Part shown: piece by piece, positions 25,528 through 34,000 of the stretch | Layout: each line of letters opens with the position of its first letter | Numbering within the stretch: the first letter of the stretch is position 1 | From: Mycolicibacterium rhodesiae JS60 | GTDB lineage: Bacteria; Actinomycetota; Actinomycetes; Mycobacteriales; Mycobacteriaceae | Assembly: GCA_000230935.2 (NCBI GenBank) | Contig: AGIQ01000003.1 | Span: 744,001-808,000 of the forward strand | DNA length: 64,000 nucleotides | Direction of reading: 5' to 3' | Made by a program: the position numbers and the translations under genes | The notes under the pieces: model-generated | Told to the model about the DNA's origin: nothing | Database searches by the model: none | What the model saw: only the letters and a program-made list of their open reading frames with translations

Positions 25528-26727
25528 ATGACGACTGCGAACGACACCGTCTACTACGACCCCTACGACGTCGACATCGTCGCCAACCCGTATCCGGTGT
25601 ACGCCCGTCTTCGCGACGAAGCGCCGATCTATCACAACGAGCGCTACGACTTCTGGACGCTGGCCCGACACTCCGACGTCGAAGCGGCGCTGTCGGATTG
25701 GGAGACGTTCTCCAACAGCCGCAGCGACATCCTGGAGCTGATCAAGTCCGACTTCGCCATGCCCGGCGGTGTGATGATGTTCCAGGATCCGCCGGCGCAC
25801 ACCCAGCTCCGCGGGCTGATGTCGCGGGTGTTCACACCCCGCCGGATGGCCGAGATCGAAGACCAGATCCGCCGGTATTGCATCGGCTGCCTCGACCCGT
25901 GGGTTGGTTCCGGCGGCTTCGACATCATCGCCGAGCTGGCCTCGATGATGCCGATGCGGGTGATCGGGATGCTGCTGGGAATCCCGGAGTCCGAACAGAT
26001 TTCGGTGCGCGACGCCAACGATGCCAATCTGCGTACCAAGCCCGGGACCCCGATGAAGGTCGCCGACCCCGACCGCATCGCCGACGGCCGCATCTACGCC
26101 GACTACGTCGAGTGGCGATCCCACAACCCGTCCGACGATCTGATGACGGCGCTGCTCAACGTCGAGTTCACCGACGACGAAGGCGTCACGCGCAAGCTGA
26201 CCCGTTCCGAAGTGCTGCACTACACCCAGGTGGTGGCCGGTGCAGGCAACGAGACGACGGGCCGGCTGATCGGCTGGCTGGCCAAGGTGCTCGCCGAGCA
26301 CCCCGACCAGCGTCGGGACATCATCGCCGACCGCTCGCTGCTGAACCGCACGATCGACGAGACTCTGCGCTTCGAACCCACCGGGCCGCATGTCGGCCGG
26401 TACGTGCTGAAGGATTTCGAGTGCTACGGCACGACCGTCCCGGCCGGCAGCGCCATTCTGCTGCTGTTCGGTGCCGCCAACCGCGACCCGCGCCGCTACG
26501 ACGATCCCGACAGCTTCAACATCCACCGCGACACGATCAGCCACCTCACCTTCGGCAAGGGCGTGCACTACTGCCTGGGCGCCAACCTGGCCCGGCTCGA
26601 GGGGCGGGTGGCCCTCGACGAGCTGCTCAACCGGTTCCCGGAATGGGACATCGACTACACAGGTGCGAAGCTCGCGCCCACGTCGACCGTGCGGGGCTGG
26701 GAGCGGTTGCCGATCGTTCTCCCCTGA
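25528..26727 (+). CDS. Cytochrome P450
   Basis: A 399-residue soluble class I P450. The I-helix has AGAGNETTGRLIGW, the K-helix ExxR is ETLRFEP, and the heme loop FGKGVHYCLGAN places the thiolate ligand at C349. It will need ferredoxin and reductase partners, which are not encoded nearby. The substrate is unknown; many mycobacterial P450s act on sterols, lipids or xenobiotics. The ATG at 25528 gives the usual length, and an ATG at 25515 is out of frame with it. A palindrome just upstream suggests repressor control. Confidence 0.95.
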   Translation: MTTANDTVYYDPYDVDIVANPYPVYARLRDEAPIYHNERYDFWTLARHSDVEAALSDWETFSNSRSDILELIKSDFAMPGGVMMFQDPPAHTQLRGLMSRVFTPRRMAEIEDQIRRYCIGCLDPWVGSGGFDIIAELASMMPMRVIGMLLGIPESEQISVRDANDANLRTKPGTPMKVADPDRIADGRIYADYVEWRSHNPSDDLMTALLNVEFTDDEGVTRKLTRSEVLHYTQVVAGAGNETTGRLIGWLAKVLAEHPDQRRDIIADRSLLNRTIDETLRFEPTGPHVGRYVLKDFECYGTTVPAGSAILLLFGAANRDPRRYDDPDSFNIHRDTISHLTFGKGVHYCLGANLARLEGRVALDELLNRFPEWDIDYTGAKLAPTSTVRGWERLPIVLP

Positions 26728-26995
26728 TCGGGATGTGATGTTGCCCGAGGCCGCGGGGACACCGTCGACGGCTCGGCGTGAGATGCGTCGCTGAGAAACA
26801 GCTGAGCAACCCGTTAAGTCAGCTGGTTGACCAGCGTGTTTGCGCCCCAGTAGGTAACCGGCGGGCGGTTCTCGACCGAAAGACAGCGCATTATGCTGCA
26901 GTAATGTCGCGAATGGTGTTATGGTGGCCGTTAGCTGTATTGACCAACAGCAGGCCTCGGACAGACGTCCCGTGACACAGTGAGGACTTAGCCGC

Positions 26996-27157
26996 ATGGC
27001 GCCGGAGAACTTAGTTCAACGCCCCGTAGGCGAAGTAGCTCCGCAGCCCTCCGCACCGGTCACCCCGATGCAGGTTCATAGCTGCAGCCGGATCGGCCTG
27101 GTTGCCAATCCCCCCGGTTTTCGTCTGTCACTCGGCGACTGGTTCCGCCGCCGCTAA
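26996..27157 (+). CDS. Small protein, 53 residues
   Basis: ATG at 26996 to TAA at 27157, with GAGGA about 9 bases before the start. The product begins MAPENLVQRPVGEVAPQP, is Pro- and Val-rich, has one Cys, and ends in the basic FRRR. No family recognised. It ends 3 bp from the convergent DUF3618 gene. Support is the ribosome site and sensible composition only. Confidence 0.4.
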   Translation: MAPENLVQRPVGEVAPQPSAPVTPMQVHSCSRIGLVANPPGFRLSLGDWFRRR

Positions 27158-27160
27158 CCG

Positions 27161-27388
27161 CTATCCGTTGCGGATTCGGCGGATCACCAGCACGACCGTC
27201 ACCACGCTGACGCCAGCCAGCGCCGCGGCCACCGGCGGTCTCTTCACGAAGCGCAGCAGCGCTGCCTTGACGTCCTCGGCGATGCGCTCCGGATTGGCGC
27301 GCACGGCCAGCGAGTCGACCGTCGCCGCCAGCCGGTCACGAGCCTGGTCGATCTCGGCCTTGATGACCTCGGGATCCCGGTCCGCCAC
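27161..27388 (-). CDS. DUF3618 membrane protein (Rv2520c-like)
   Basis: A 75-residue protein. The soluble N-terminus (MADRDPEVIKAEIDQARDRL, AATVDSLAVRANPERI) is the DUF3618 signature, followed by a single C-terminal TM helix (VAAALAGVSVVTVVLVI) and a basic tail. Function unknown. It occupies the Rv2520c position, divergent from bcp. Confidence 0.88.
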   Translation of the reverse strand: MADRDPEVIKAEIDQARDRLAATVDSLAVRANPERIAEDVKAALLRFVKRPPVAAALAGVSVVTVVLVIRRIRNG

Positions 27389-27475
27389 TTCCGTCCTCCA
27401 AACTGCCGCCCTGCCGAACTACCCTAGAGCAACCCGGGCCAACCCCGATGCACCGGGAGATGAAGGGATCACCAG

Positions 27476-27949
27476 GTGACCGAGACCGCGCGCCTCGAAG
27501 TCGGCGACAAAGCACCCGCGTTCAGCCTGCCGGACGCCGAGGGTAAGACCGTCAAGCTGTCTGACTTCAAGGGCCGCAAGGTGATCGTCTACTTCTACCC
27601 GGCCGCGATGACCCCGGGCTGCACCAAGCAGGCGTGCGACTTCCGGGACAGTCTGGCCGAGCTCAACGGCGCCGGCATCGACGTCGTCGGCATCTCCCCG
27701 GACAAGCCGGAGAAGCTGGCCAAGTTCACCGACCGCGACCAGCTGACGTTCCCGCTGCTGTCCGACCCCGACAAGAAGGTGCTCACCGAGTGGGGCGCCT
27801 ACGGCGAGAAGAAGCTCTACGGCAAGCTCGTTCAGGGCGTCATCCGCTCGACGTTCGTGGTCGACGAGACGGGCAAGATCGAGGTCGCACAGTACAACGT
27901 CAAGGCCACCGGCCACGTCGCCAAGTTGCGCCGGGATATGTCGGTGTAG
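27476..27949 (+). CDS. bcp: Thioredoxin-dependent thiol peroxidase, Bcp/PrxQ type
   Basis: A 157-residue peroxiredoxin. The peroxidatic C49 and resolving C54 lie in MTPGCTKQAC (CxxxxC of PrxQ). It reduces hydroperoxides in the cytoplasm with electrons from thioredoxin. The start is the GTG at 27476 (VTETARLEVGDKAPAFSL). Rv2521 position. Its last 21 codons are echoed by a divergent second copy at 28442-28507, which indicates that DNA was inserted or exchanged at its 3' end. Confidence 0.95.
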   Translation: MTETARLEVGDKAPAFSLPDAEGKTVKLSDFKGRKVIVYFYPAAMTPGCTKQACDFRDSLAELNGAGIDVVGISPDKPEKLAKFTDRDQLTFPLLSDPDKKVLTEWGAYGEKKLYGKLVQGVIRSTFVVDETGKIEVAQYNVKATGHVAKLRRDMSV

Positions 27950-28053
27950 TCCGATCGCAACATACGACAACGAGGGTCCAGAAGATCATCCAGCATGTTT
28001 CGGCCTAGCAGTTGGCCCCAGGTCGGGATGAGTGCAGCTGTTCCTACTGCATG

Positions 28054-28257
28054 CTAGACAGTGGCGTTGCAATGCCAATCCTGGCCGGTACAACCAGCGC
28101 CTGTGCATGTATAACCGAATACGCTGCCGCACCGACCACAGGTCCCGCTAATGGAATTTGGCCCGGTACCGGGATGAGCTGAGCTATGGCCACACCTCCC
28201 CACATAGTTCCCGCATGTTTTTCTGGTCGTCGTGATGTCGGATTTCTCAGCGGCCAT
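28054..28257 (-). CDS. Cysteine-rich small protein, 67 residues
   Basis: ATG at 28257 preceded by GAAGGGG at ideal spacing. The 67-residue product has 7 Cys (15, 22, 40, 43, 51, 56, 63) and 3 His (24, 28, 62), including a CGRC knuckle, plus many Gly and Thr. This suggests a zinc- or other metal-binding knot; no hydrophobic signal is seen. The overlapping frame at 28044-28295 is less convincing. It lies in the extra 490 bp between bcp and its duplicated tail, so it may have arrived with that segment. Family not recognised. Confidence 0.5.
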   Translation of the reverse strand: MAAEKSDITTTRKTCGNYVGRCGHSSAHPGTGPNSISGTCGRCGSVFGYTCTGAGCTGQDWHCNATV

Positions 28258-28441
28258 TTCTGCCCCTTCGCCATCGCTCTGTCGGGTTGCGGCACCGATC
28301 GCCAGAATCTGCCGTGGAGTTGTGTGGCTGGTAGGGCCTTTCGGCCTCTGCTAACGGGGCTTGGGGCCTGAGGGCATTCGCCTTATTGTCTAGGCTCGAG
28401 ACTCACTCGCCAACGATGGCTCGAAGTATGTTGTCCACGGT

Positions 28442-28507
28442 GCAGCGCAATCCAACATCAATGCCACCGGTCACGTCGCCAAGCTGCGCCGCGACATCTC
28501 GGTCTAA
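28442..28507 (+). pseudogene. Duplicated 3' end of a bcp gene
   Basis: 21 codons plus stop read AAQSNINATGHVAKLRRDIS then V. This is 16 of 20 identical residues to the end of the intact bcp (AQYNVKATGHVAKLRRDMSV), with several silent differences. The stop overlaps the stop of the M20 gene (CTAA), the likely ancestral convergent junction. No upstream bcp sequence accompanies it. Confidence 0.75.
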
Positions 28508-29835
28508 AGCTCACCCAGCCTCGCCAGCAGCAACGCTTCGGTGGTGGCAGCGCGCTCCAGCACGCCGAGGTGCAGGCTCTCGTTGACGCTGTGCGCCTGG
28601 GTGCTCGGATCCTCCACCCCGGTGACCAGGATGGTGGCCTCGGGGAAGGCGGCGGCGAACTCGGCGATGAACGGGATCGAGCCGCCCATCCCCATATCGA
28701 CGACGTCAGAACCCCAGGCCTGCTTGAAAGCGGCGCGGGCGGCGTCGTAGACGGGTCCGCTGGCGTCGATCGCGTAGGGCTGACCGATATCACCCGGGAT
28801 GATCTTGACGTGCGCACCCCAGGGGGCGTGCTGTTCGAGGTGACGACGCAGCGCGTGCAGATGTGCCGCGGCGTCGCCGCCCGGAGCCACCCGCATGCTG
28901 ACCTTGGCGCTGGCGCGCGGAATGAGGGTGTTCGAGGCCTTGGCGATCGGCGTGGTGTCGATGCCGATGACGGTGATCGCGGGTTTGGCCCACATCCGTT
29001 GGGCCACAGGGCCAGACCCGATTTCGTGTACCCCGTCGAGCAGTCCCGACTCGGCCCGTACCCACTGCGGCCCGCGGTCCACGTCGGCGGCCGTCGTCTC
29101 GTACAAGCCCTGCACGGCGACGTTGCCGTCGTCGTCGTGCAAGCTGGCGAGTAGTCGCACCAGGACGCTGAGCGCGTCGGGCACCACGCCGCCCCACAGC
29201 CCCGAGTGCAGACCATGATCCAGGGTCGCGACCTCGACCACACAGTCGGCCAGCCCGCGCAGCGACACCGTCAGCGCCGGGATCTCGGTGGTCCAGTTGT
29301 CCGAGTCGGCGATCACGATGACGTCGGCGGCCAGCTTGTCCTTGTGGGCGGCCAGCAGCCGGCCCAGCGACGGCGAGCCGGACTCCTCCTCCCCCTCCAC
29401 GAACACCGTCACCCCGACCGGCGGATTGCCGCCGTGTGCCCGAAACGCCGCCAGATGCGTGGCGATACCGGCTTTGTCGTCCGCGCTGCCGCGGCCGTAG
29501 AGCCGGCCGTCGCGCTCGGTGGGCTCGAAGGGCTCCGAATTCCATTGCGACGGATCACCTTCCGGCTGGACATCGTGGTGGGCGTACAGCAACACCGTCG
29601 GCGCACCGGGCGGGGCGGGGTGATGCGCGATAACCGCGGGCGCACCTCCCTCCGCGACGATCTCGACCTGTTCGAAACCGGCTCTGCTCAGCAGATCCGC
29701 GACGGCACGGGCGCTGCGGTGCACCTCGTCGCGACGGTCCGGGTCAGCCCACACCGATGGGATCCGCACCAGGTCTTCGAGATCGGCGCGCACCGAGGGA
29801 AGCACTGCCTTCACGCGTTCGACGAGATCGCTCAT
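28504..29835 (-). CDS. M20 family dipeptidase (Rv2522c-like)
   Basis: A 443-residue zinc metallopeptidase from the ATG at 29835 (MSDLVERVKAVLP). Metal ligands are recognisable in LLYAHHDVQPEG, GRGSADDKAG (bridging Asp), EGEEESGSPSLG (catalytic Glu pair), DSDNW and the C-terminal HSVNE. It hydrolyses dipeptides or N-acyl amino acids in the cytoplasm; exact substrate unknown. Rv2522c position, divergent from the ArsR gene. A 14-codon upstream extension to 29877 would cross the neighbouring promoter and is not used. Confidence 0.92.
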   Translation of the reverse strand: MSDLVERVKAVLPSVRADLEDLVRIPSVWADPDRRDEVHRSARAVADLLSRAGFEQVEIVAEGGAPAVIAHHPAPPGAPTVLLYAHHDVQPEGDPSQWNSEPFEPTERDGRLYGRGSADDKAGIATHLAAFRAHGGNPPVGVTVFVEGEEESGSPSLGRLLAAHKDKLAADVIVIADSDNWTTEIPALTVSLRGLADCVVEVATLDHGLHSGLWGGVVPDALSVLVRLLASLHDDDGNVAVQGLYETTAADVDRGPQWVRAESGLLDGVHEIGSGPVAQRMWAKPAITVIGIDTTPIAKASNTLIPRASAKVSMRVAPGGDAAAHLHALRRHLEQHAPWGAHVKIIPGDIGQPYAIDASGPVYDAARAAFKQAWGSDVVDMGMGGSIPFIAEFAAAFPEATILVTGVEDPSTQAHSVNESLHLGVLERAATTEALLLARLGEL

Positions 29836-29866
29836 GCCGACGACCCTACCGAGCAGGGCGCCATCG

Positions 29867-29896
29867 TTGACATGCAAGTATTTGCTTGCCTATCGT
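29867..29896 (+). promoter_or_regulatory. Promoter with embedded operator for the arsR-VOC operon
   Basis: TTGACA (29867-29872), 18-bp spacer, TATCGT (29891-29896). The spacer holds an inverted repeat GCAAG-N6-CTTGC (29874-29889). Transcription would start about 7 bases later, at the GTG codon 29903, giving a leaderless mRNA. A repressor bound to the repeat would block polymerase. Confidence 0.6.
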
Positions 29897-29902
29897 GGAG
29901 GA

Positions 29903-30181
29903 GTGGGCGACGTCTTCAAGGCCTTGGCTGACCCCACTCGCCGGACGATCCTCGATGAGCTGACCGAGCGAAATGGTCAGACCCTCTTCGAAATCTGTGC
30001 CCGCCTGGCGACGAAACATGGACTTGGCTCATCGCGACAAGCGATCTCGCAACACCTCGACCTTCTCGTGGCCGCGGGCTTGGTCGAGACCCGGCGCGAG
30101 GGCCGATACAAATTCCACTACATCAACACCGCACCGCTCGAGCCGATCGTCAAGCGGTGGCTGAAGAAAGCTGAGGGCTGA
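29903..30181 (+). CDS. ArsR-type winged-helix repressor
   Basis: About 92 residues from the GTG at 29903 (VGDVFKALADPTRRTILDEL). It is a winged-helix DNA-binding protein with recognition helix region SSRQAISQHLDLLVAAGLV and wing ETRREGRYKFHYI. No metal-binding cysteine motif is present apart from an isolated Cys, so it is more like the activator/repressor group regulating VOC or SRPBCC genes than a metal sensor. The VOC gene starts 2 bp after its stop. The start at 29903 fits a leaderless transcript; earlier in-frame codons would precede the predicted transcription start. Confidence 0.88.
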   Translation: MGDVFKALADPTRRTILDELTERNGQTLFEICARLATKHGLGSSRQAISQHLDLLVAAGLVETRREGRYKFHYINTAPLEPIVKRWLKKAEG

Positions 30182-30183
30182 CC

Positions 30184-30570
30184 GTGCGCATCAACCTGAC
30201 TAGCGTGCTCGTCAACGATCAGGACGCCGCGCTCCAGTTCTACACCGACGTCCTGGGTTTCACGACCAAGCACGACATCCCGATGGGCGAGCATCGCTGG
30301 ATCACCGTGGTCTCCCCGGAGAATCCGGACGGCACCGAACTCGTCCTCGAACCGGACGGCCATCCCGCGGTCAAACCGTTCAAGGAGGCACTCGTCGCCG
30401 ACGGAATCCCCTTCACCTCGTTCGCCGTCGACGACGTCCATGCCGAGTTCGACCGGCTGCGCGGGCTCGGGGTGCGCTTCACTCAGGAGCCCGTCGATAT
30501 GGGGCCGGTGACCACCGCCGTCTTCGACGACACGTGCGGCAACCTGATTCAGATCGCCCAGCAGAGCTAA
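30184..30570 (+). CDS. Glyoxalase/VOC-family protein
   Basis: A 128-residue protein with two beta-alpha-beta-beta-beta modules of the vicinal oxygen chelate fold: INLTSVLVNDQDAALQFYTD, then FTSFAVDDVHAEFDRLRGLG, ending TTAVFDDTCGNLIQIAQ. Members include glyoxalases, dioxygenases and antibiotic-binding proteins; the exact activity is open. Cotranscribed with the upstream ArsR gene, which probably controls it. Its stop overlaps the acpS stop by a few bases. Confidence 0.9.
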   Translation: MRINLTSVLVNDQDAALQFYTDVLGFTTKHDIPMGEHRWITVVSPENPDGTELVLEPDGHPAVKPFKEALVADGIPFTSFAVDDVHAEFDRLRGLGVRFTQEPVDMGPVTTAVFDDTCGNLIQIAQQS

Positions 30571-30962
30571 CCGCGAGTCTCGAGGATGGCGACCGCGGCG
30601 GCTGTGTCGCCCTCATGCGTCAGCGACACATGAATGGTCACCTCGGCCAGATGCTTGGCGATGTCACCGGTGAGCCGGACCTTCGGCCGGCCCCACATAT
30701 CGGTGATCACCTCGATGTCGCGGTGGATACCCTCCGGCAGAACCGGACGCTGCGCGAAGCGCGAGCCCGACCATGCCTTAATGACGGCTTCCTTGGCGGC
30801 CCACCGTGCGGCCAAGTGCCGCGCCGCCACCGAGCTCTTGTCGGCGGCGTCGCGGCGCTCACCCGGGGTGAACGTCTCGGCGAATACCGTGCCCGGCTGG
30901 TCCACCTGCTCGGCGAAGTCGGGAATGGAGACCACATCGATCCCCACGCCGACTATCGCCAC
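30567..30962 (-). CDS. acpS: Holo-[acyl-carrier-protein] synthase
   Basis: A 131-residue 4'-phosphopantetheinyl transferase from the GTG at 30962 (VAIVGVGIDVVSIPDF). Magnesium/CoA ligands lie in GVGIDVV and AARWAAKEAVIKA. It attaches the phosphopantetheine arm from CoA to acyl carrier domains, including that of the type I fatty acid synthase just upstream, whose stop is 46 bp away. The fas-acpS operon is conserved in mycobacteria. The open frame continues upstream into fas, but only the 30962 start gives the family N-terminus. Confidence 0.95.
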   Translation of the reverse strand: MAIVGVGIDVVSIPDFAEQVDQPGTVFAETFTPGERRDAADKSSVAARHLAARWAAKEAVIKAWSGSRFAQRPVLPEGIHRDIEVITDMWGRPKVRLTGDIAKHLAEVTIHVSLTHEGDTAAAVAILETRG

Positions 30963-31008
30963 GCCGGAGACCCTATCACCGGGTCCGCTGACCGCTTCTC
31001 GCCGCTCA

Positions 31009-34000
31009 TCACGCGTAGATGTCGTCCTCACCCAGCCGCGACGCAGGGTTGAGCAGCATCGCCGCTTCCTGACGCTTCTCGGGCACATCATGGTCGAACC
31101 GGCGATCAGCGGGCTTTTCGTACAGCGGCCGTCCACCGGCGATGGCCGAAGCCAGTCGCCGCTGCCCCGCCAGCACCCGGTCGTTGGCCCGCTTGGTGTA
31201 GTCCGCCCGCTCCTGCTCGCCCAGCGAGGCCAGGAAGGCCTGCGGGTGCACCAGCGCGATCAGACCCGACACGTGACCGAAGCCGAGGCTGGTGACCAGA
31301 CCCGCCTTGAGCGGGAACTTGTCGCCAAGGCGCAGCGTCTCCCGCGGCCACACGAAGTGCCCGGAGGTGGCCAGCTCGTCGTCGACGCAATCCAGGCTGC
31401 GGTTCGGCGGGATGACGCCGTCGCGCAGGATCTGGCAGAGCCCCATCATCTGGAAGACCGCCGCGCCGCCCTTGGCGTGGCCCGTCAGGCTCTTCTGGCT
31501 GACGACGAACAGCGGCGCGCCGGGGGCGCGGCCCATCGAGTCGGCCAGCCGCTCGTGCAGCTCGGTCTCGTTGGGATCGTTGGCCAGCGTCGAAGTGTCG
31601 TGCTTGGAGATCACCGCGATGTCGTCGGCGCCGACCCCCAGCTTGGCCAGCGAACGGGCCAGCTGCGAATCCTTGCCGCCGCGACCGGCACCCAGCGCGC
31701 CGAGTCCCGGAGCGGGGATCGAGGTGTGCACGCCGTCGCCGAAGCTCTGCGCGTAGCCCACCACCGCCAACACCGGCAGACCCATCTTTAGCGCCAGGTC
31801 ACCACGAGCCAGCAGGATGGTGCCGCCACCCTGTGCCTCCAGGAAGCCCAGCCGGCGACGGTCGTTGGCGCGGGAGAACTTCGAATCGCTGATGCCCTTG
31901 GCCCGCATCGTCGCGGTCTCGGCGGTCGCCGCCATGTCACCGAAGCCGATGACCGCCTCCAGCGTCATGTCGTCGAAGCCACCGGTAACCACCAGTTCGG
32001 CCTTGCCGAGGCGGATCTTGTCCATGCCCTCCTCGACCGACACCGCCGCGGTGGCGCACGCGCCGACCGGATGGATCATCGAGCCGTAGCTGCCGACGTA
32101 GGACTGGATGACGTGCGCGGCAACGACGTTCGGCAGAACCTCCTGCAGGATGTCGTTCGGCTTGGCCTTGCCCATCAGGTTGCCGTGGTACATCGTCTGC
32201 ATCGACGTCATACCGCCCATGCCGGTGCCCTGCGTGGAGGCCACCAGGCTCGGGTGCACCCAGCGCATCAGTTCGGTCGGGGTGAATCCCGAGGACAGGA
32301 ACGCGTCGACGGTTGCGACGATGTTCCACAGCGCCACCCGGTCAATCGAGCTGGCCATATCGGGACTGATGCCCCAGACCGTCGGGTCGAAGCCGGTCGG
32401 GATCTGCGCCCCGACCTTCCGCGACAGCTTGGTCTTACGCGGCACGCGAACCTCGGTGCCCGCCTTGCGGATCACCTCCCAGTCCGAGGAGTCCAGCACC
32501 GGCCGAATGACGGTGTGCTCCGGGTCGTACTGCGCGAACGCGCGGGCATCGGCCTCCGAGGACACGACGAACCGGAAGTCCTTGTCCAGGAAGACACTGA
32601 CCATCAGTGGTGACGCGTGGTCGGGATCGATGGCCCCGTCGTCGACGAATTCACGGATGCCGCAACGCTCCACGACCGCGTCGTGGTAGCGCTCGACCAG
32701 ATCGGCCTCGTCGACCAGCTCACCGGAAGCGGTGTCGTACCAGCCCGGCTTGGGGTCGTCCTCCCACGTGATCAGGCCTGTGGTCCAGGCGAGTTCGAGC
32801 ACACCGGCGGCCGACAGTTCGTTGTCGACCTCCATCTCGAAGCGGGTGCGCGACGACCCGTACGGGCCCAGTTCGGCGCCGCCGACGATGACCACCAGGT
32901 CGGCCGGGTCGACGTCAAGGTCGGCCCACGCCGGCGGCGTGTTCGCGACGTAGCCGCGCGGCGGCGACGGCAGGGCGGCAATGGTGCCCGCCGCCTCACC
33001 GGACGCAGCCGCATCCGGTTCGGCGGTCATCTCCTCGCGGGCCTTGGCGGCCAGCTCGGCCATGTCGAGCTGCACATCGCCGAGCCCACCGGTCAGGTCG
33101 ACCTTCAGCGGAGTGTGCGCGGACGCGACCTTGGCCTCCACCGTGCACAGATCCAGCAGCATGGCTGCCATCTCTTCGGTGCTGTAGGTGGTGACGCCGG
33201 CCTCCTCGACCGCACCGACGATGGCGTCGTTGTGACCCATCAGCCCGGTGCCCTTGGTCCAGCCGATCAGCGCATGCGCGAAGCTGACCCGCTGCGCCCA
33301 CGAGGTTTCCGCGTTCCAGCGGTTGACCACCGCGTCCAGCGCGGACTTCGACTCACCGTATGCGCCGTCACCGCCGAACATACCGCGGTTGGGTGAGCCC
33401 GGCAGGACCACGTGCAGACGCGAGGCGATGTCGCGCTCGGCGCCGATGGAAGACAGCCCGGCGACCAGCCGCTCGACGGCCCACAGCAGGACCTTCATCT
33501 CCATCTCCGAACGCGAGCCGGCCTCCGACAGGTCACCGGCCACCCGCGGTGCGGCGAATGGGAACAGCAGCGTCGGGGTCAGCGCATCCTTGAGGTGGAT
33601 CGATTGCGGCCCAAGGCTTTCGGTCTGCTCGCTACCGACCCACGACACCAGCGCGTCGATGTCGGCGTAGGACGCCATGTTGGCCGGAACCACCCACAAC
33701 GACGCACCGTAGCGGGCGTTGTCGCGGTAGAGCGCCTTGTAGAAGGCCAACCGATCGTCGTCCAGCTTGGAGGTCGTCGCCACCACCGTGGCACCACCGT
33801 CGAGCAGGGCGGCCACCACCGAAGCGGCGATCGAGCCCTTCGACGCACCGGTGACCACCGCGACCTCGTCGCTGTAGTGACCCTTGTTCGGATTCTCGGC
33901 ACCAGCGGCGATCCGGCCGAACAGCGAGGCGTGGATGTTGCGGCCAGCCGCCAGGGCCCTGCCCTGCCACCAACTGGCCTGAGTTGCAACAACATTGCCG

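Noticed and set aside
24949..26997. Long minus-strand frame opposite the oxidase and P450
   Set aside because: It spans two genes and their spacer without recognisable motifs; a GC-bias artefact.
28044..28295. 83-residue minus-strand frame overlapping the Cys-rich gene
   Set aside because: Weaker start context than the overlapping 67-residue frame and composition typical of a shadow.
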